A stretch of DNA of 5,793 nt from Bacteroidales bacterium (GTDB lineage: Bacteria > Bacteroidota > Bacteroidia > Bacteroidales > VadinHA17), in contig DOZA01000169.1 of the NCBI GenBank assembly GCA_003518245.1, forward strand, positions 1 through 5,793. The letters run 5' to 3'. This document shows, one piece after another, positions 5,533 to 5,793 of this stretch. Within the stretch, counting starts at the first letter, position 1. Every line of letters begins with the position of its first letter. A model generated the notes under the pieces. That model was not told where the DNA came from, searched no databases, and saw only the letters and a list, made by a program, of their open reading frames with translations. The position numbers and the translations under genes were made by a program.

Positions 5533-5793
5533 TTACTTAATGTTGTTCTTAACCTTATTAATAAATGACTTTGAAGGTTTGAAAGCCGGAATAAAGTGTT
5601 CAGGAATAATTATAGTTGTGTTCTTAGAAATATTCCTTGCTGTTTTCTTTGCCCTTTTCTTGACAATGAAACTACCAAAACCTCTCAAGTATACGTTGTT
5701 ACCATCAACCATTGATTCTTTTACTGAGTTCATAAACTCCTCAACTGTTCTCTGAACAGTTACCTTCTCAATACCAGTTTTCTTGGCAATTTC
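5533..5793 (-). CDS. HU-family DNA-binding protein (N-terminus outside window)
   Basis: HU is a small dimeric nucleoid protein that bends and packages DNA. The frame runs off the right edge; 86 residues are visible, starting EIAKKTGIEK, and only about 8-10 N-terminal residues should be missing compared with a usual length near 90-95. A start at the internal Met (5733) would delete the helix-turn-helix dimerisation region, so it is rejected. Visible features, numbered from the first visible residue, are the helical region 1-30, GFGSF at 38-42, the basic arm KKRAKKTARNISKN (45-58) and the C-terminal FKPSKSF (71-77). The arm tip reads RNISKN where classical HU has RNPxTG, so the intercalating proline is replaced by Ile55. 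The stop at 5535-5533 is 7 bases from the start of the 30-residue basic gene, suggesting a shared transcript whose promoter lies beyond the window. Confidence 0.95.
   Translation of the reverse strand, partial: EIAKKTGIEKVTVQRTVEEFMNSVKESMVDGNNVYLRGFGSFIVKKRAKKTARNISKNTTIIIPEHFIPAFKPSKSFINKVKNNIK

Noticed and set aside
5142..5540. 132-residue plus-strand open frame across the rng start, hairpin and small gene
   Set aside because: It crosses three independent minus-strand elements and shows no domain; the Phe/Leu-rich part is the complement of the Lys-rich small gene.
5519..5755. 78-residue hydrophobic plus-strand open frame resembling a membrane peptide
   Set aside because: It is the exact antisense of HU, whose Lys codons (AAA/AAG) read as Phe and Leu on the other strand, creating false hydrophobicity.

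Overview
The window looks like ordinary chromosomal DNA from a member of the Bacteroidota, most likely near the Bacteroidales/Marinilabiliales. The clues are protein style, not a database match: the HU protein has the RNISKN arm and PEHF motif typical of the phylum, the RNase G has a long insert in its S1 domain, spacers are AT-rich, and clear Shine-Dalgarno sequences are missing before the starts. No mobile element, tRNA, rRNA, CRISPR array or phage signal was seen.

Layout, left to right. The first 64 bases hold the last 20 codons of a plus-strand membrane protein. Thirteen bases later comes lnt (apolipoprotein N-acyltransferase, plus strand, 78-1688). Everything else is on the minus strand and, in transcription order from the right edge, reads: an HU-family DNA-binding protein cut by the window edge (5793-5533), a 30-residue extremely basic protein (5525-5433), a stem-loop (5400-5369), rng for ribonuclease G/E (5320-3761), a 123-base spacer, and dsbD (3637-1676). 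The lnt and dsbD reading frames meet tail to tail and overlap by 13 bases.

How the genes relate. lnt and dsbD both act in envelope biogenesis, in lipoprotein maturation and in delivery of reducing power to the periplasm. Their arrangement is convergent, so this is not co-transcription. HU, the 30-residue protein and rng form a nucleic-acid-centred cluster covering DNA packaging, a probable ribosomal protein, and RNA processing or decay. The spacer between HU and the small gene is only 7 bases.

The most interesting item is the 30-residue gene. It is too short for normal ORF cut-offs and resembles the C-terminal domain of mitochondrial ribosomal protein mS38 (AURKAIP1/COX24), which also corresponds to the mycobacterial 30S protein bS22. 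Secondary points are the hairpin and the ATGTGA start-stop overlap in the rng leader, the near-palindromic lnt/dsbD tail overlap, and the missing intercalating proline in HU. I do not see a new multi-gene system here.
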